Part shown: positions 9,516-18,150 of the stretch, piece by piece | Numbering within the stretch: position 1 is the stretch's first letter | Layout: the number at the start of each line of letters is the position of its first letter | Source of the DNA: Candidatus Flexifilum breve | Lineage (GTDB): Bacteria > Chloroflexota > Anaerolineae > Aggregatilineales > Phototrophicaceae | Assembly: GCA_016717205.1 (NCBI GenBank) | Contig: JADKGC010000003.1 | Coordinates: 496,001 to 560,000, forward strand | DNA length: 64,000 nt | Direction of reading: 5' to 3' | Translations under genes and position numbers: made by a program | Notes under the pieces: generated by a model | The model's database searches: none | Told to the model about the DNA's origin: nothing | What the model saw: only the letters and a program-made list of their open reading frames with translations

Positions 9516-10679
9516 TCAGCCACCGCCGTTGCCACGTCCGTTCCCATTCCCTCCGCCGTTGCCATGGCCACCACCATTGCCGTTCCCACCACCATTCCCA
9601 TTGTTCGCTTCGGTGGGCGTCTCCGTGGGCTGCGGCGGTTCGACGGTCGGCGGCACCGGAGTCGGGGGTTCGGGCGTCGGCGGAACTAACGTTGGTGGAA
9701 GCGGTGTGGGCGGTTCCACGGTGGGCGGCATAGATGTTGGTGGGACAGGCGTGTTCGTCGGCGGCACCGATGTCTCGGTCGGGCGACGCGGCGTGCGCGT
9801 GGGTCGGTGTGGCGTTTCCGTTGGTGGAATCGGCGTGCTCGTCGGCGGCAGCGTGTTCGTCGCTGGAATCGGCGTGCTGGTCGGTGGCAGCAGCGTGTTC
9901 GTTGGCGGCACCGATGTCTCGGTCGGGCGACGCGGTGTGCGCGTGGGTCGGCGTGGCGTTTCCGTCGCTGGAATCGGCGTGCTGGTCGGCGGCAGCAGCG
10001 TGTTCGTTGGCGGTACCGGTGTCTCGGTCGGGCGACGCGGTGTGCGCGTGGGTCGGCGCGACGTTTCCGTCGCTGGAATCGGCGTGCTGGTCGGCGGCAA
10101 CAGCGTGTTCGTTGGCGGTACCGGTGTGTTGGTGGATGGGACGAGGGTGTTCGTGGGTGCTGGTGCGGTGTCGCTGGGTGGGACAGAGGTGTTGGTCGCC
10201 AGAATTAACGTGTTCGGTGCGCTGGTCGGCGGCGGCTCTTGTTGATTCGGCGCTGAGGGAACAGGTGTATCCGGTGGCCGCGTCGCTGCGTCGAGCGGCT
10301 GCCCGGTTAGCGCCCGAGGCGTCGACGTCGCCAACGGGAGCGGCGTCAACGTACTTAACCGCAGTAGATTGGGCAAGATCGTCACGGCGCTGATCGCCGT
10401 GGGCGTAGGTGTCAGGCTGGGTAGTTCAATTGATGCGCTGGCTGGTGGTCGCCAGTTGCCGAGAATCCCGGGCAGGTTGCCCCCACGATCCACAAGTTCT
10501 TCATAGTTACGCAGCACTGCGTCGAGATCGGTTGGTTTGGGGAGGGGTTGGGGCGGCGTGGGAAGCTGTTCTTCAGTCGGGATGCGGGGTTGCGCGCCTT
10601 GCAGGACGCTGTACACAATGAAGCTGACCAGCGTCACCGCAGTCACGAACTGAAAAAACGTTCTTACCAGCTTACGCAT
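9516..10679 (-). CDS. Membrane-anchored Pro/Thr-rich repeat protein
   Basis: 387 residues. One N-terminal membrane helix (about 8-28, FFQFVTAVTLVSFIVYSVL) is followed by a short folded-looking stretch to about 90. Then comes a long extracellular Pro/Thr-rich region built of 35-residue repeats (PTNTLLPPTSTPIPAT, RRPTRTPRRPTET), and a Gly/Asn-rich tail (GNGGGNGNGGGHGN). The ATG at 10677-10679 is preferred because AAGGA stands 8 bases upstream; the GTG at 10685 does not. It looks like a rigid cell-surface stalk. The low complexity means similarity searches will find composition rather than homology. The repeats are nearly identical at DNA level (see repeat entry), implying recent expansion. Confidence 0.7.
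   Translation of the reverse strand: MRKLVRTFFQFVTAVTLVSFIVYSVLQGAQPRIPTEEQLPTPPQPLPKPTDLDAVLRNYEELVDRGGNLPGILGNWRPPASASIELPSLTPTPTAISAVTILPNLLRLSTLTPLPLATSTPRALTGQPLDAATRPPDTPVPSAPNQQEPPPTSAPNTLILATNTSVPPSDTAPAPTNTLVPSTNTPVPPTNTLLPPTSTPIPATETSRRPTRTPRRPTETPVPPTNTLLPPTSTPIPATETPRRPTRTPRRPTETSVPPTNTLLPPTSTPIPATNTLPPTSTPIPPTETPHRPTRTPRRPTETSVPPTNTPVPPTSMPPTVEPPTPLPPTLVPPTPEPPTPVPPTVEPPQPTETPTEANNGNGGGNGNGGGHGNGGGNGNGRGNGGG
9757..10130. repeat. 105-bp tandem repeat (minisatellite) inside a coding gene
   Basis: The landmark GGAATCGGCGTGCTG recurs at 9865, 9970 and 10075, exactly 105 bases apart. A diverged partial copy lies at 9757-9864 and the third copy is truncated near 10130. The unit is 35 codons, so copy-number changes keep the reading frame of the Pro/Thr-rich protein. 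Confidence 0.85.
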
Positions 10680-10764
10680 GGTCACCGTCCTTGTACTTAC
10701 CTGCCTATTGTCGGACGGTTAACCTTACAGAGCCCTAAAATGAAATGTTATTTGAAATGAACGC

Positions 10765-11082
10765 CTAGCGACGCTGGCGTGAGCCACCTTTCAACAACTT
10801 TCGGATGAAGGCCCACAGGCGCCCGAGCAGCGGATGATCACTTTCCCCGCGCACCCACGTCGATTTGACCAACCATTTCTGTTCATCGTTCAAGCGGAAG
10901 GCGATCACATGCACTTTGCGCCCCTGAATCGTCTTGATGAACTCGATATCGCCGTCGGTTTCACGCTCACGTCTGTCCGGTTCATAGATGGCGCTGGCGA
11001 CCATCTCCTGGTTGATGCGGCGCAGCTGCAGCCGTTCAAGGGCGTGATTGGTGAAGACAATGTGCCGGTATTCGCGCTGCAT
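10765..11082 (-). CDS. DUF4258 domain protein
   Basis: A 105-residue protein beginning MQREYRHIVFTNHALERLQLR. The pattern T-x-H-A-x-x-R-L-x-x-R-x-I (residues 11-23), then a Y-E-P-D-R-R-E stretch and VHVIAF strand, is characteristic of DUF4258, a small fold related to toxin-like BrnT/RelE-type proteins but of unproven function. The C-terminus is basic (KLLKGGSRQRR). It starts two bases after the MFS transporter stop, as last gene of a plsY-MFS-DUF4258 operon. There is no adjacent antitoxin candidate, so a toxin role is not supported. Confidence 0.75.
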   Translation of the reverse strand: MQREYRHIVFTNHALERLQLRRINQEMVASAIYEPDRRERETDGDIEFIKTIQGRKVHVIAFRLNDEQKWLVKSTWVRGESDHPLLGRLWAFIRKLLKGGSRQRR

Positions 11083-11084
11083 GG

Positions 11085-12398
11085 TTAGCCTTTGGTCTGC
11101 GCTTGTCGAATGAACAGGAAGCTAATTACGCTGAGCACCGCCATGACCAGCCCGCCGAGCAAAAACGGCGCGCTCGCTCCGTACTGCTGAAAGATCAGCC
11201 CGCCGACGATGGGCGCGGCGGCATTCGCGGCACTGACTGCCGACGCACTCAAGCCGAGGATCCCGCCGTAAGCCTGGCTGCCGACACGCTTGGTCATGAG
11301 GCTGTTGAGGCTCGGGCGAATCATGCCTGCGCCAATGGTCAGCGGGACGATCACGATGAACATCCACAGCAGCCCGCCGACGCCATTCTGACCGTCCGGC
11401 GGGAGCTGCACGGCGATATCGCCGATCACTGCTTCGGTACTGGTCACGTCCGGATCGACGAGCAGCGCGCGTTCGACGATGCGCTGCACATAGAACGGAT
11501 GGGGCTGCTCCGGCGTGAGCGCGACGAGCACCAATCCGGCGGCGAGCAGGAGCAGCGCGATCAGCACCACGCGGCGTTCGCCATACTTGCGCGTCCAGCG
11601 GCCAATCAGCCGGATCTGCGCATAGACCAGTGTCACGCCAACGACGATAAAAATCAGCGACGTGCCCTGCCCCAGCAGGCCAAGGCGACTCAGCGTGAAC
11701 AGGCCGAGCAGGCTTTCGAAGGCAAAAAAGGCGAACTGCTGCGCGAACATGAGCACCAGCAGCAGATTGATCTGTCCGCTCTTAAGCAGTGCGAACACAT
11801 TGGTCGTGCGTCCGCGCGCGCCGCGCCGCTCCGCCGGGAGCGTCTCTTTGAACATGAAGAGCGTGAGGAAGATCGAGATCAGCGAGTAGATGGCCGCGAC
11901 AAACGCTGGCAGCGCGAGGTTATCGCTCACTTCCAGCGTGAGGATCGAGATCAGCGGGCCGAAGACGAAACCGAGGCCAAAGGCCGCACCTGTCAAGCCG
12001 AGTCCCTGCGCGCGCGTTTCGTCCGTGGTGATATCACTGAGCGCGGCCTGCGCCGTCGCCAGATTCGCGCCGAACAGCCCGTCGATCACGCGCGAGAGGA
12101 TGACCATTTCCAGCGAGGTCGCCGCGCCGAGCATGATGAAGCCGATGCAGGTCGTGATTTGACTGATGAGCAGGAGGGGTTTGCGCCCAAACCGATCCGA
12201 CAGTGCGCCCATGAGCGGCACGCCGATCAATTGGGTGAGGGGAAACGAAGCGAGCACCAAGCCAATTTGCAGGGGAGTTGCGCCAAAGCGCGCCGCGTAC
12301 AGATGCAGCAGCGGCAAAAGCACCGTCAAGCCGAGTACATCCACCAGCGTGAGGACGAAGATCGGCGCGGCGCGGTCGAAATCGAGTCTATTCGTCAT
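11085..12398 (-). CDS. MFS transporter (TetA/MdtG-like)
   Basis: 437 residues with about 12 membrane helices. The N-terminal half carries the MFS motif A form GALSDRFGRKPLL (about residues 64-76) and motif C-like glycine-rich helix 5 (GLTGAAFGLGFVFGPLI). An unusual long loop of about 45 residues between helices 8 and 9 contains QPHPFYVQRIV and TSTEAVIGDIAVQLPPDGQNG. Family members export tetracyclines, other drugs or sugars; the substrate here cannot be named. It sits between plsY (24 bases upstream) and the DUF4258 gene (2 bases downstream) in one minus-strand operon. Confidence 0.85.
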   Translation of the reverse strand: MTNRLDFDRAAPIFVLTLVDVLGLTVLLPLLHLYAARFGATPLQIGLVLASFPLTQLIGVPLMGALSDRFGRKPLLLISQITTCIGFIMLGAATSLEMVILSRVIDGLFGANLATAQAALSDITTDETRAQGLGLTGAAFGLGFVFGPLISILTLEVSDNLALPAFVAAIYSLISIFLTLFMFKETLPAERRGARGRTTNVFALLKSGQINLLLVLMFAQQFAFFAFESLLGLFTLSRLGLLGQGTSLIFIVVGVTLVYAQIRLIGRWTRKYGERRVVLIALLLLAAGLVLVALTPEQPHPFYVQRIVERALLVDPDVTSTEAVIGDIAVQLPPDGQNGVGGLLWMFIVIVPLTIGAGMIRPSLNSLMTKRVGSQAYGGILGLSASAVSAANAAAPIVGGLIFQQYGASAPFLLGGLVMAVLSVISFLFIRQAQTKG

Positions 12399-12421
12399 GT
12401 TCCAGCAGCGCGGAACGGGTT

Positions 12422-13060
12422 TTAGGCGCGCTCACCTAAGCGACGCTCGGTGCCGTCCAGCAGGCGCTGAATGTTACCGCGAAACTTGAGAAACACCATG
12501 ACGACGATCAAGCCGACATACAGGCCGTATTCCGGGGGCAGCAGGTGCTGGTAAATGAGCATCATCACCCACACGGTCGCCACACTGAAGGCGATCAGCA
12601 CAGCAAGCGACATATAGCGCGTCAGCAGCAGGATTAAGCCGATGATGCCGAGGAAGCCCGCGATCACCTGAAACGGCATGATGAACAGCAGCGTGCCAAA
12701 GGCGGTCGCTGCACCCTTGCCGCCGCGCAGGATACCCGTGATGATCCACGCGAACAGCGACCAATTGTGCCCGACGATGGAGACCAACCCCGCGATAACT
12801 GTGGCGAGGATTTCGTTCTGCGGCATGATCAGCCGCGCTAACACAATGGCAATACCACCCTTGCTGGTATCGACGGCGATGACGAGCAGACCCCACCAGA
12901 TGCCAAGCGCCCGGATGACGTTGGTGCCGCCCATGTTGCCGCTGCCAACTTCAAAGATGTTTTTACCATTAATCCGCGTAATGATATACGCGGTTGGGAG
13001 TGATCCGAGGAGATAGCTGATGGCTACAATGAGTATGATTTGCAAGGTGTTATCGTTCAT
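12422..13060 (-). CDS. plsY: Glycerol-3-phosphate acyltransferase PlsY
   Basis: 212 residues. PlsY is the membrane enzyme that transfers an acyl group from acyl-phosphate to glycerol-3-phosphate, the first step of phospholipid synthesis. The three family motifs are visible: SYLLGSLPTAYI, GSGNMGGTNVIRALG, and HNWSLF followed by RGGKGAATAFG. About seven membrane helices and the length fit PlsY. The ATG at 13058-13060 is chosen because it puts the first conserved helix at the N-terminus; the frame extends to 13123 but the extra residues are unlike the family. It is the first gene of an operon with an MFS transporter and a DUF4258 protein. Confidence 0.92.
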   Translation of the reverse strand: MNDNTLQIILIVAISYLLGSLPTAYIITRINGKNIFEVGSGNMGGTNVIRALGIWWGLLVIAVDTSKGGIAIVLARLIMPQNEILATVIAGLVSIVGHNWSLFAWIITGILRGGKGAATAFGTLLFIMPFQVIAGFLGIIGLILLLTRYMSLAVLIAFSVATVWVMMLIYQHLLPPEYGLYVGLIVVMVFLKFRGNIQRLLDGTERRLGERA

Positions 13061-13198
13061 CACTCGTGATGATCCCTCTGAAAATGGTAAATGCCTGCAA
13101 GCGGTATCGTAAAGTAAGAACACTGTTGTGCGCGTTTAGGTTCTCGAATTTTAAGAAATCGTCAGGAAAGTGTGAAAAATCGGCGAAACTGAAAGCAA

Positions 13199-13756
13199 TC
13201 AGCATGGTGATTGTTCACCAGTTTCCCTCAAAGTGGCAATCGACGCATCGCGCACGCCCCCTTGAATGAACGAATCGCGCGCCGCCCACCCCTGATAGCG
13301 ATTCTGCGCCGCATCCAGATACATAATGTTCAGCCAGTGATAGCCCTCGGCCTCGACTTCCTGCCCGTTAGGCACGAGGAACACGCGCGCGTTGTTGGGA
13401 ATGCGGATGACGAGGGGCGCATCCGCGCTCGGTCGCGCCCGCAAGCTGATCACATTGGTCGGATCCACACCAGAATACACGAGGTAAACGCGGCACATCT
13501 GCCCCAACGCCTGCGCATTCGACGTGGGTACGGCGGTCGCGCCTGTACCGGGCAAGCGTGTGATCTGCCCCACTATATTCGGCGTGAGCTGAACGACGCT
13601 GGTCAGCGTGCCGACGCCGCGCACGGGCGTAGGGATCGTCGTCTCCGGCAGCACGGGCGACGGGATGATTTGTGGTGTGGCGGTCGGTCCGGATGCGGTC
13701 TGCAAATTGCACGCCGCTAACAGCGCCGCCACTAGAACCACCCACGCTCGCCGCAT
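13199..13756 (-). CDS. Lipoprotein with SH3-like domain
   Basis: 185 residues. The N-terminus MRRAWVVLVAALLAAC is a lipoprotein signal with lipobox LLAAC, so Cys16 would be lipidated. A Thr/Pro-rich spacer runs to about residue 75, followed by a bacterial SH3-like domain (about 88-165): VISLRARPSADAPLVIRIP, then NGQEVEAEGYHWLNIMY and GWAARDSF. Such domains usually bind cell-wall peptides or other surface partners. It has its own transcription unit, 139 bases upstream of plsY on the same strand, so read-through is possible. Confidence 0.8.
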   Translation of the reverse strand: MRRAWVVLVAALLAACNLQTASGPTATPQIIPSPVLPETTIPTPVRGVGTLTSVVQLTPNIVGQITRLPGTGATAVPTSNAQALGQMCRVYLVYSGVDPTNVISLRARPSADAPLVIRIPNNARVFLVPNGQEVEAEGYHWLNIMYLDAAQNRYQGWAARDSFIQGGVRDASIATLRETGEQSPC

Positions 13757-13870
13757 TCAACTTCGCCTTTATCCTGAAATAGATTTTGTTATTTTAACTC
13801 AATCAATATGAAATGCACATGAATCGACGGTGAAGGGCGCGTCAGGAAGCTACTTCCACTAATCACCAAA

Positions 13871-13896
13871 AAAGGACGAGGCATGCCCCGTCCTTT
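13871..13896. terminator. Terminator hairpin after the Gfo/Idh gene
   Basis: An inverted repeat AAAGGACGAGG / CCCCGTCCTTT (one mismatch in the stem) closes a four-base loop. It lies downstream of the minus-strand oxidoreductase that ends at 13936, and a run of T follows on that strand (AAAAAA on plus, 13868-13873). Confidence 0.7.
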
Positions 13897-13935
13897 CACT
13901 GCCAGATCCACACTCGTTCTATGGATTGAGTCCGA

Positions 13936-14952
13936 TTACACTTCCGGCACGCCGCAGCGCACTACCGAGCCCGTCTCAAACGATTTGATCGTGTCGAAGA
14001 CCATGCCGAGCGAATACAGGTTATCCGCGCCCGTGGTGATCGGCGGCTTGCCCGTCGTCACCGCTTCGTAGAATTCGTGCAGCAAATACGCCTGATGTGC
14101 GTACGGCAAATAGTCCATGTCCTGCGGTTCCTGCGGCGCGTCCATGTCCTTGTTCCACGCTTCCGGGTAGCCGCGATAGACCTGATTATCGCGCATCCAC
14201 AGCACGCCCTTCTCGCAGTCAAAGCGCCAGTTGCCGTTATACGACGTGTCGCCGCCCTGCGATTCCCACGAGCCGTTGTAGCTGACAATCGCCTTGTTCT
14301 CGAACTCGAACAGCACGGACGCCGACGCATCAAAGTCGAAGCGGCTCCACGGCGGATTCCACGAGCGCCCGTACACGGTCAGCGGGTTACAGCCGAGGAT
14401 GCAGCGCATCATGTCGAAGTGGTGAATCGCCATGTCGACGATCAGCGGGTACTGCATGTGCAGGCGGAAATTATTCGAAAAGGTCATGTGGCGGTAGTGC
14501 TCCACCGTCACTGCCGTAACGCGCCCCATCTCGCCGGATTGCAGAATGCGGCGCACCGTCTGCACGGACGGGAAGTAGCGGCGGTTCTGCGCCACCATCT
14601 GCACTAACCCGGTTTCCTGCGCCTTGCGCACAATCGCCTGCGCCGCTTCCATCGTGTCGGAGAACGGTTTTTCGGTCAGCACATGCAAGCCCGCATTCAT
14701 CGCCGTGATCGCCACCGGACTGTGAAAGCGCGGTGGCGTCACGTCGATCACCGCGTCCGCTTTAACCTTCGCGATGGCCTCCTCCAGCGTCTTGAAGATC
14801 AGCGAGCGGTCGAGGTTGTATTTGCCCGCCTGCTCTTCCGCAATCGCGTCATTGATTTCGACAAACCCAGCAAACTCAACTTCGGTCGACTTGAGAACGG
14901 CATTCAGCCAGGTATTCCCCATATTGCCGATCCCAACCTGGATCACCTTCAT
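13936..14952 (-). CDS. Gfo/Idh/MocA family oxidoreductase
   Basis: 338 residues, cytoplasmic. The N-terminal Rossmann fold shows V-G-I-G-N-M-G-N-T (residues 5-13) and the family signature LTEKPFSDTMEAAQ, whose EKP lysine is the usual catalytic and nicotinamide-side residue. A C-terminal alpha/beta domain contains DMAIHHFDMMR, the metal- or substrate-side His motif. Members oxidise or reduce cyclic sugars and inositols with NAD(P). The ATG at 14950-14952 has AAGGA 11 bases upstream; the ATG at 14964 has none at a usable distance. It begins 24 bases after the GMC oxidoreductase stop, so the two form an operon and could act in one sugar or alcohol oxidation route (inference). Confidence 0.88.
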   Translation of the reverse strand: MKVIQVGIGNMGNTWLNAVLKSTEVEFAGFVEINDAIAEEQAGKYNLDRSLIFKTLEEAIAKVKADAVIDVTPPRFHSPVAITAMNAGLHVLTEKPFSDTMEAAQAIVRKAQETGLVQMVAQNRRYFPSVQTVRRILQSGEMGRVTAVTVEHYRHMTFSNNFRLHMQYPLIVDMAIHHFDMMRCILGCNPLTVYGRSWNPPWSRFDFDASASVLFEFENKAIVSYNGSWESQGGDTSYNGNWRFDCEKGVLWMRDNQVYRGYPEAWNKDMDAPQEPQDMDYLPYAHQAYLLHEFYEAVTTGKPPITTGADNLYSLGMVFDTIKSFETGSVVRCGVPEV

Positions 14953-14976
14953 GGTGTTGTACATCCTTGTGTAAGT

Positions 14977-17976
14977 TTATTGAGCGATGAGGTCTGCGGC
15001 GTAGTGTGCCATGGTCATCACCGTGAGCTGCGGGTTGACGGTGGTCGACGTTGGGAAAACGCTGGCGTCGCAAACATACAGATTATTGTACCCATGCACA
15101 CGAAAATCCTCACCTATCACGCTGTCACTCGGGGATGCGCCGATGGCGTTGCCGCCCTGCGGATGCCCCGTGCCGAGCAGAATATCCTCGTCGCGCTGGA
15201 CGAGCTGGCGCAGCTTATCGATTTCGCTCTGCGCGCTGAAGACCGCCGCGCCGTTCTTGTAGGTTTGGTAGCGCCGCGTCGAGGCGTAGACCTCCTGCGC
15301 GCCGCCCGCGAAGAAGATGTCGCCGAGGATGACCAACGCGTCGAGCAGCTTCTTGAGATCACCTTGGGTAGGCTGAAAAACCACGTCTGGCCCGCCGGAG
15401 ACCAGCGCAGGCATAATGCGCGCGTTCGACTCCGTGCCGACCAGCACGCCGACCGCCGCCATCCGATCATAGTGCTGCATGTTCTGGAAGTGCGTATCCA
15501 GCCAACCGGGCATAGCCAGCGCCTGCGCGACGGGCGGGTTATACCACGTCTCGTAGACGAAGCCGGGATGCTCGTCGATGGCGAGGTAATGCGAGATTTG
15601 CAGCCCATCGTAGGCATTGAGCGGTTGATCGAAGCGCGCGTGCAGCGGACTGCCCATGTTGAAGCTCAAGCCCTGCCCAACGGGCAGCTTTTGCGCCTTG
15701 CCGATGCCGCTCTGCATCAGCAGCCAGCTTGACGCAATCGTCCCCGCGCTGACGATCACTGTCTTGGGGTGTTTGATCACCAGCTTGCGCCCGCCGCGCA
15801 CCGTGACGTGCACCTCGGTCACCGTGCCGTTCTCTTCGACCAACTTGGAGGCTTCACTCTCCGAGAAAATCTGGAAGCAGTCCTTGCCATATTTCGCCTG
15901 CGCGCTTGGCAGCACTTCGTCGAGCATGGAGAGCTTGCGCCCGTACTTACAGCCGATGTTGCAGTAGCCGCAGCCTAAGCAATCGACAATATTCGCTTGC
16001 ACAACGTCGTAGTGATAACCGTTACTCTTGAAATAGTTGTTGATGCCGCGGGTGACGACCCCATCGCCGTGATTGAGCACGCCGTCAAGCGGTTGGCGCG
16101 TACCCGCCGCCACCGGACGAATGCGCATGCGGTCACGCACCGCCTGCTGCGACTGGCGGAAGCGGGGCACATTGATCACGTTCTGCCGCCCGTTCCACTT
16201 TTCGAGCACGCGGTCGGGCGTGTCGAAGCACACGGCATTGTTGACAACGGTCGTCCCGCCGACGCAGCTCCCCTGCAGAATGGTGAAGCGCAGCGCCTGC
16301 GAGATTTGCAGCGCGCCGTCCCCATACAGGCGGCTGATCATATCGACTTCGTCCTCGCTGAAGTCGTCCGGGTGGACGTAACGCCCCTTCTCGATCATCA
16401 GCACGCGCCGCCCCCGTTCGAGCAGTTGTTCGGCGAGAATCGCGCCTGCTGCCCCCGACCCGATGATCACCACGTCCGCATCGGTGATCGTCTCGATGTT
16501 CTCGCGCTCCATCGCGGCGGGTGTGGTCACGTCCAACGGCGGATGCGGGCGGCGCGGCTTCACGTCGAAGTCCTTCGGGCGCTGCGAGAACGGCACATAG
16601 CCGATGCCGCTGCCATCGTCGCCGCGCGGCCAGACTGCCGGATGGCTGTAGTAGCCGAGGTAGGTCAACTGCATATTGAAGCGCAGCATCGCCTCGATCA
16701 GGCCCGTGAAGCTGAGCGCCGCGCCCAGTTCCTCCGCCCGCCGACCCTGCACGCGCAGAATCAGCGTGTTGACGGCCAGCACAACGCTGTTCAAAAAGCG
16801 ATAGAGCGGACTGGGATTGAGCACATCCTCTTTGAAGCGCCCGTTGATGAACGCCTGCCGCGCCGCTGGGTGCATGTAGTTGATCGGCGGCTTGAGCCAA
16901 ATCAGCGGGAAGAGGCCGAGACCGATGGCCGCCATTTTCGCCAGATTCAGCCGGGACGACTGGAATGAGCCGAGATAGCCATCCGTCCGCAGCACCACCT
17001 GCTCCGGCGCGAGGCGTTCGGCGGTTTCCCCGGCGATCAGCGTTTCGACGGTCGCTTCCAGCGCGCGAAACTCGGACGGGCTGAGGAATTTGAGGTCGGC
17101 TAGCAGCGCTTTGTTGATCATCCGATTGAGGTACAGCAAACCCGCGACGACCACACCATCCAGCAGGAGCGCGCCGCCCATGCTGGCGAGCGGCGAAAGC
17201 GTCAACCCGGCGATCGTGATCGCCAGCGGCGAGAACGGCGTCAGGCCGAAGAGCACGAGCAGGCTGATGACGACGAACGAGGCAGCGTTCCCGACAATCA
17301 GCGCCGTGATCATGGGGATGTGCTGCGTGTAGCGGCGCGGATCGTACGCAATCGGCAGCGCACATAGGCCGAGCGCCGCCAGCTTGACCGTCGAACCGGA
17401 GAGGAACAGCGGACTGATGACCAGCGGCGACGTCGGATCGAGGAACGGCAGCGCGATGCTCAACAACGCTGCGCCGAGGGAGGCTGCGCCAAACGCGCCG
17501 AGGACGATCCGCAGGGTGTTCTCGGCGGGCGTGGGCGGCACGGCGGGAACCCACGGCATCCAATCGGGTGCCGTGAGGGGGGCGTTATATAGGCAAATGC
17601 CGATATATACAGATGCGAGAATGAGGATCAAAGGTAAGTAAAGTGGGTTTACAAACTGGATCGATATAGGCAGGTTGATCGGCGTGAGGAAGAGCGCGAC
17701 CGCGCCGACCAGCAGCGACAGAATCAGGATGATGATCAGTGGGCGGAAGCGGCGGACATCCCCGGCGGCGAGCCACGCCAAAAAGGCGACCAGCAGCAGT
17801 CCGGCGAGGCTGTTCGACACCCAGAACGGCGGCGCATTGTAGAGCGCGCTGCCGGGAACACTGAGATAGGCGGCGGCGAACGTCACGAGAGCGAGAAGCA
17901 CGAGGCCCCCCGCCAGCCCATTGAGGACACGCGCCAGGCGTTCCTCGGGCGGGGTCAACGGATGGGACGGGTTCAT
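14977..17976 (-). CDS. Membrane-anchored GMC oxidoreductase with four-Cys motif (long-chain alcohol oxidase-like)
   Basis: 999 residues in three parts. Residues about 15-300 hold some eight to ten membrane helices. Residues about 310-490 form a helical region resembling the N-terminal part of long-chain fatty alcohol oxidases (LSPSEFRALEATVETLI). From about 500 on is the GMC flavoprotein: FAD motif VVIIGSGAAGAILAEQL (first Gly near 506), GSCVGGTTVVNNA, and C-terminal TVNPQLTVMTMAHYAADLI. Cys666, Cys669, Cys672 and Cys676 (CLGCGYCNIGC) give C-x2-C-x2-C-x3-C, a ferredoxin-type spacing. The ATG at 17974-17976 follows a strong GGAGG at 7 bases, which rules out the upstream starts to 18030. Likely oxidises an alcohol at the membrane; the acceptor is unknown. 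Confidence 0.82.
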   Translation of the reverse strand: MNPSHPLTPPEERLARVLNGLAGGLVLLALVTFAAAYLSVPGSALYNAPPFWVSNSLAGLLLVAFLAWLAAGDVRRFRPLIIILILSLLVGAVALFLTPINLPISIQFVNPLYLPLILILASVYIGICLYNAPLTAPDWMPWVPAVPPTPAENTLRIVLGAFGAASLGAALLSIALPFLDPTSPLVISPLFLSGSTVKLAALGLCALPIAYDPRRYTQHIPMITALIVGNAASFVVISLLVLFGLTPFSPLAITIAGLTLSPLASMGGALLLDGVVVAGLLYLNRMINKALLADLKFLSPSEFRALEATVETLIAGETAERLAPEQVVLRTDGYLGSFQSSRLNLAKMAAIGLGLFPLIWLKPPINYMHPAARQAFINGRFKEDVLNPSPLYRFLNSVVLAVNTLILRVQGRRAEELGAALSFTGLIEAMLRFNMQLTYLGYYSHPAVWPRGDDGSGIGYVPFSQRPKDFDVKPRRPHPPLDVTTPAAMERENIETITDADVVIIGSGAAGAILAEQLLERGRRVLMIEKGRYVHPDDFSEDEVDMISRLYGDGALQISQALRFTILQGSCVGGTTVVNNAVCFDTPDRVLEKWNGRQNVINVPRFRQSQQAVRDRMRIRPVAAGTRQPLDGVLNHGDGVVTRGINNYFKSNGYHYDVVQANIVDCLGCGYCNIGCKYGRKLSMLDEVLPSAQAKYGKDCFQIFSESEASKLVEENGTVTEVHVTVRGGRKLVIKHPKTVIVSAGTIASSWLLMQSGIGKAQKLPVGQGLSFNMGSPLHARFDQPLNAYDGLQISHYLAIDEHPGFVYETWYNPPVAQALAMPGWLDTHFQNMQHYDRMAAVGVLVGTESNARIMPALVSGGPDVVFQPTQGDLKKLLDALVILGDIFFAGGAQEVYASTRRYQTYKNGAAVFSAQSEIDKLRQLVQRDEDILLGTGHPQGGNAIGASPSDSVIGEDFRVHGYNNLYVCDASVFPTSTTVNPQLTVMTMAHYAADLIAQ

Positions 17977-18070
17977 GGCTAACCTCCATTCCGACTGCAT
18001 ATCGAGTTGGGCGTTGATGGTGTGATCCACTATACGCCGATCTGCGGCGGATGGGAAATGGGGTTGTAAA

Positions 18071-18150
18071 CCTCACCCCCGCCCCTCTCCCAAGGGAGAG
18101 GGGAGAAAGATAGCCTCACCCCTAACCCCTCTCCGGGCGGAGAGGGGAAT
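18071..18150. repeat. Intergenic repeat, two copies of CCTCACCCC...GGAGAGGGG
   Basis: Two tandem, imperfect hairpin units start at 18071 and 18114. Each reads CCTCACCCC-(x)-CCCCTCTCC, a short loop, then GGAGAGGGG. The second unit ends directly before the stop codon of the MFS gene (18151-18153). It looks like another dispersed repeat family and could also serve as a terminator for that gene. Confidence 0.75.

Noticed and set aside
9484..10245. Gly/Val-rich collagen-like frame (VGGTGVGGSGVGG) on plus strand
   Set aside because: It mirrors the Pro/Thr repeats of the minus-strand gene, which has a membrane anchor and ribosome site; the plus frame has neither.
10765..11082. DUF4258 protein as a toxin of a toxin-antitoxin pair
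   Set aside because: The neighbour is an MFS transporter and no antitoxin-like gene is adjacent.
11103..12425. 440-codon plus-strand frame over the MFS gene
   Set aside because: Charged, low-complexity translation antisense to a clear transporter with membrane helices.
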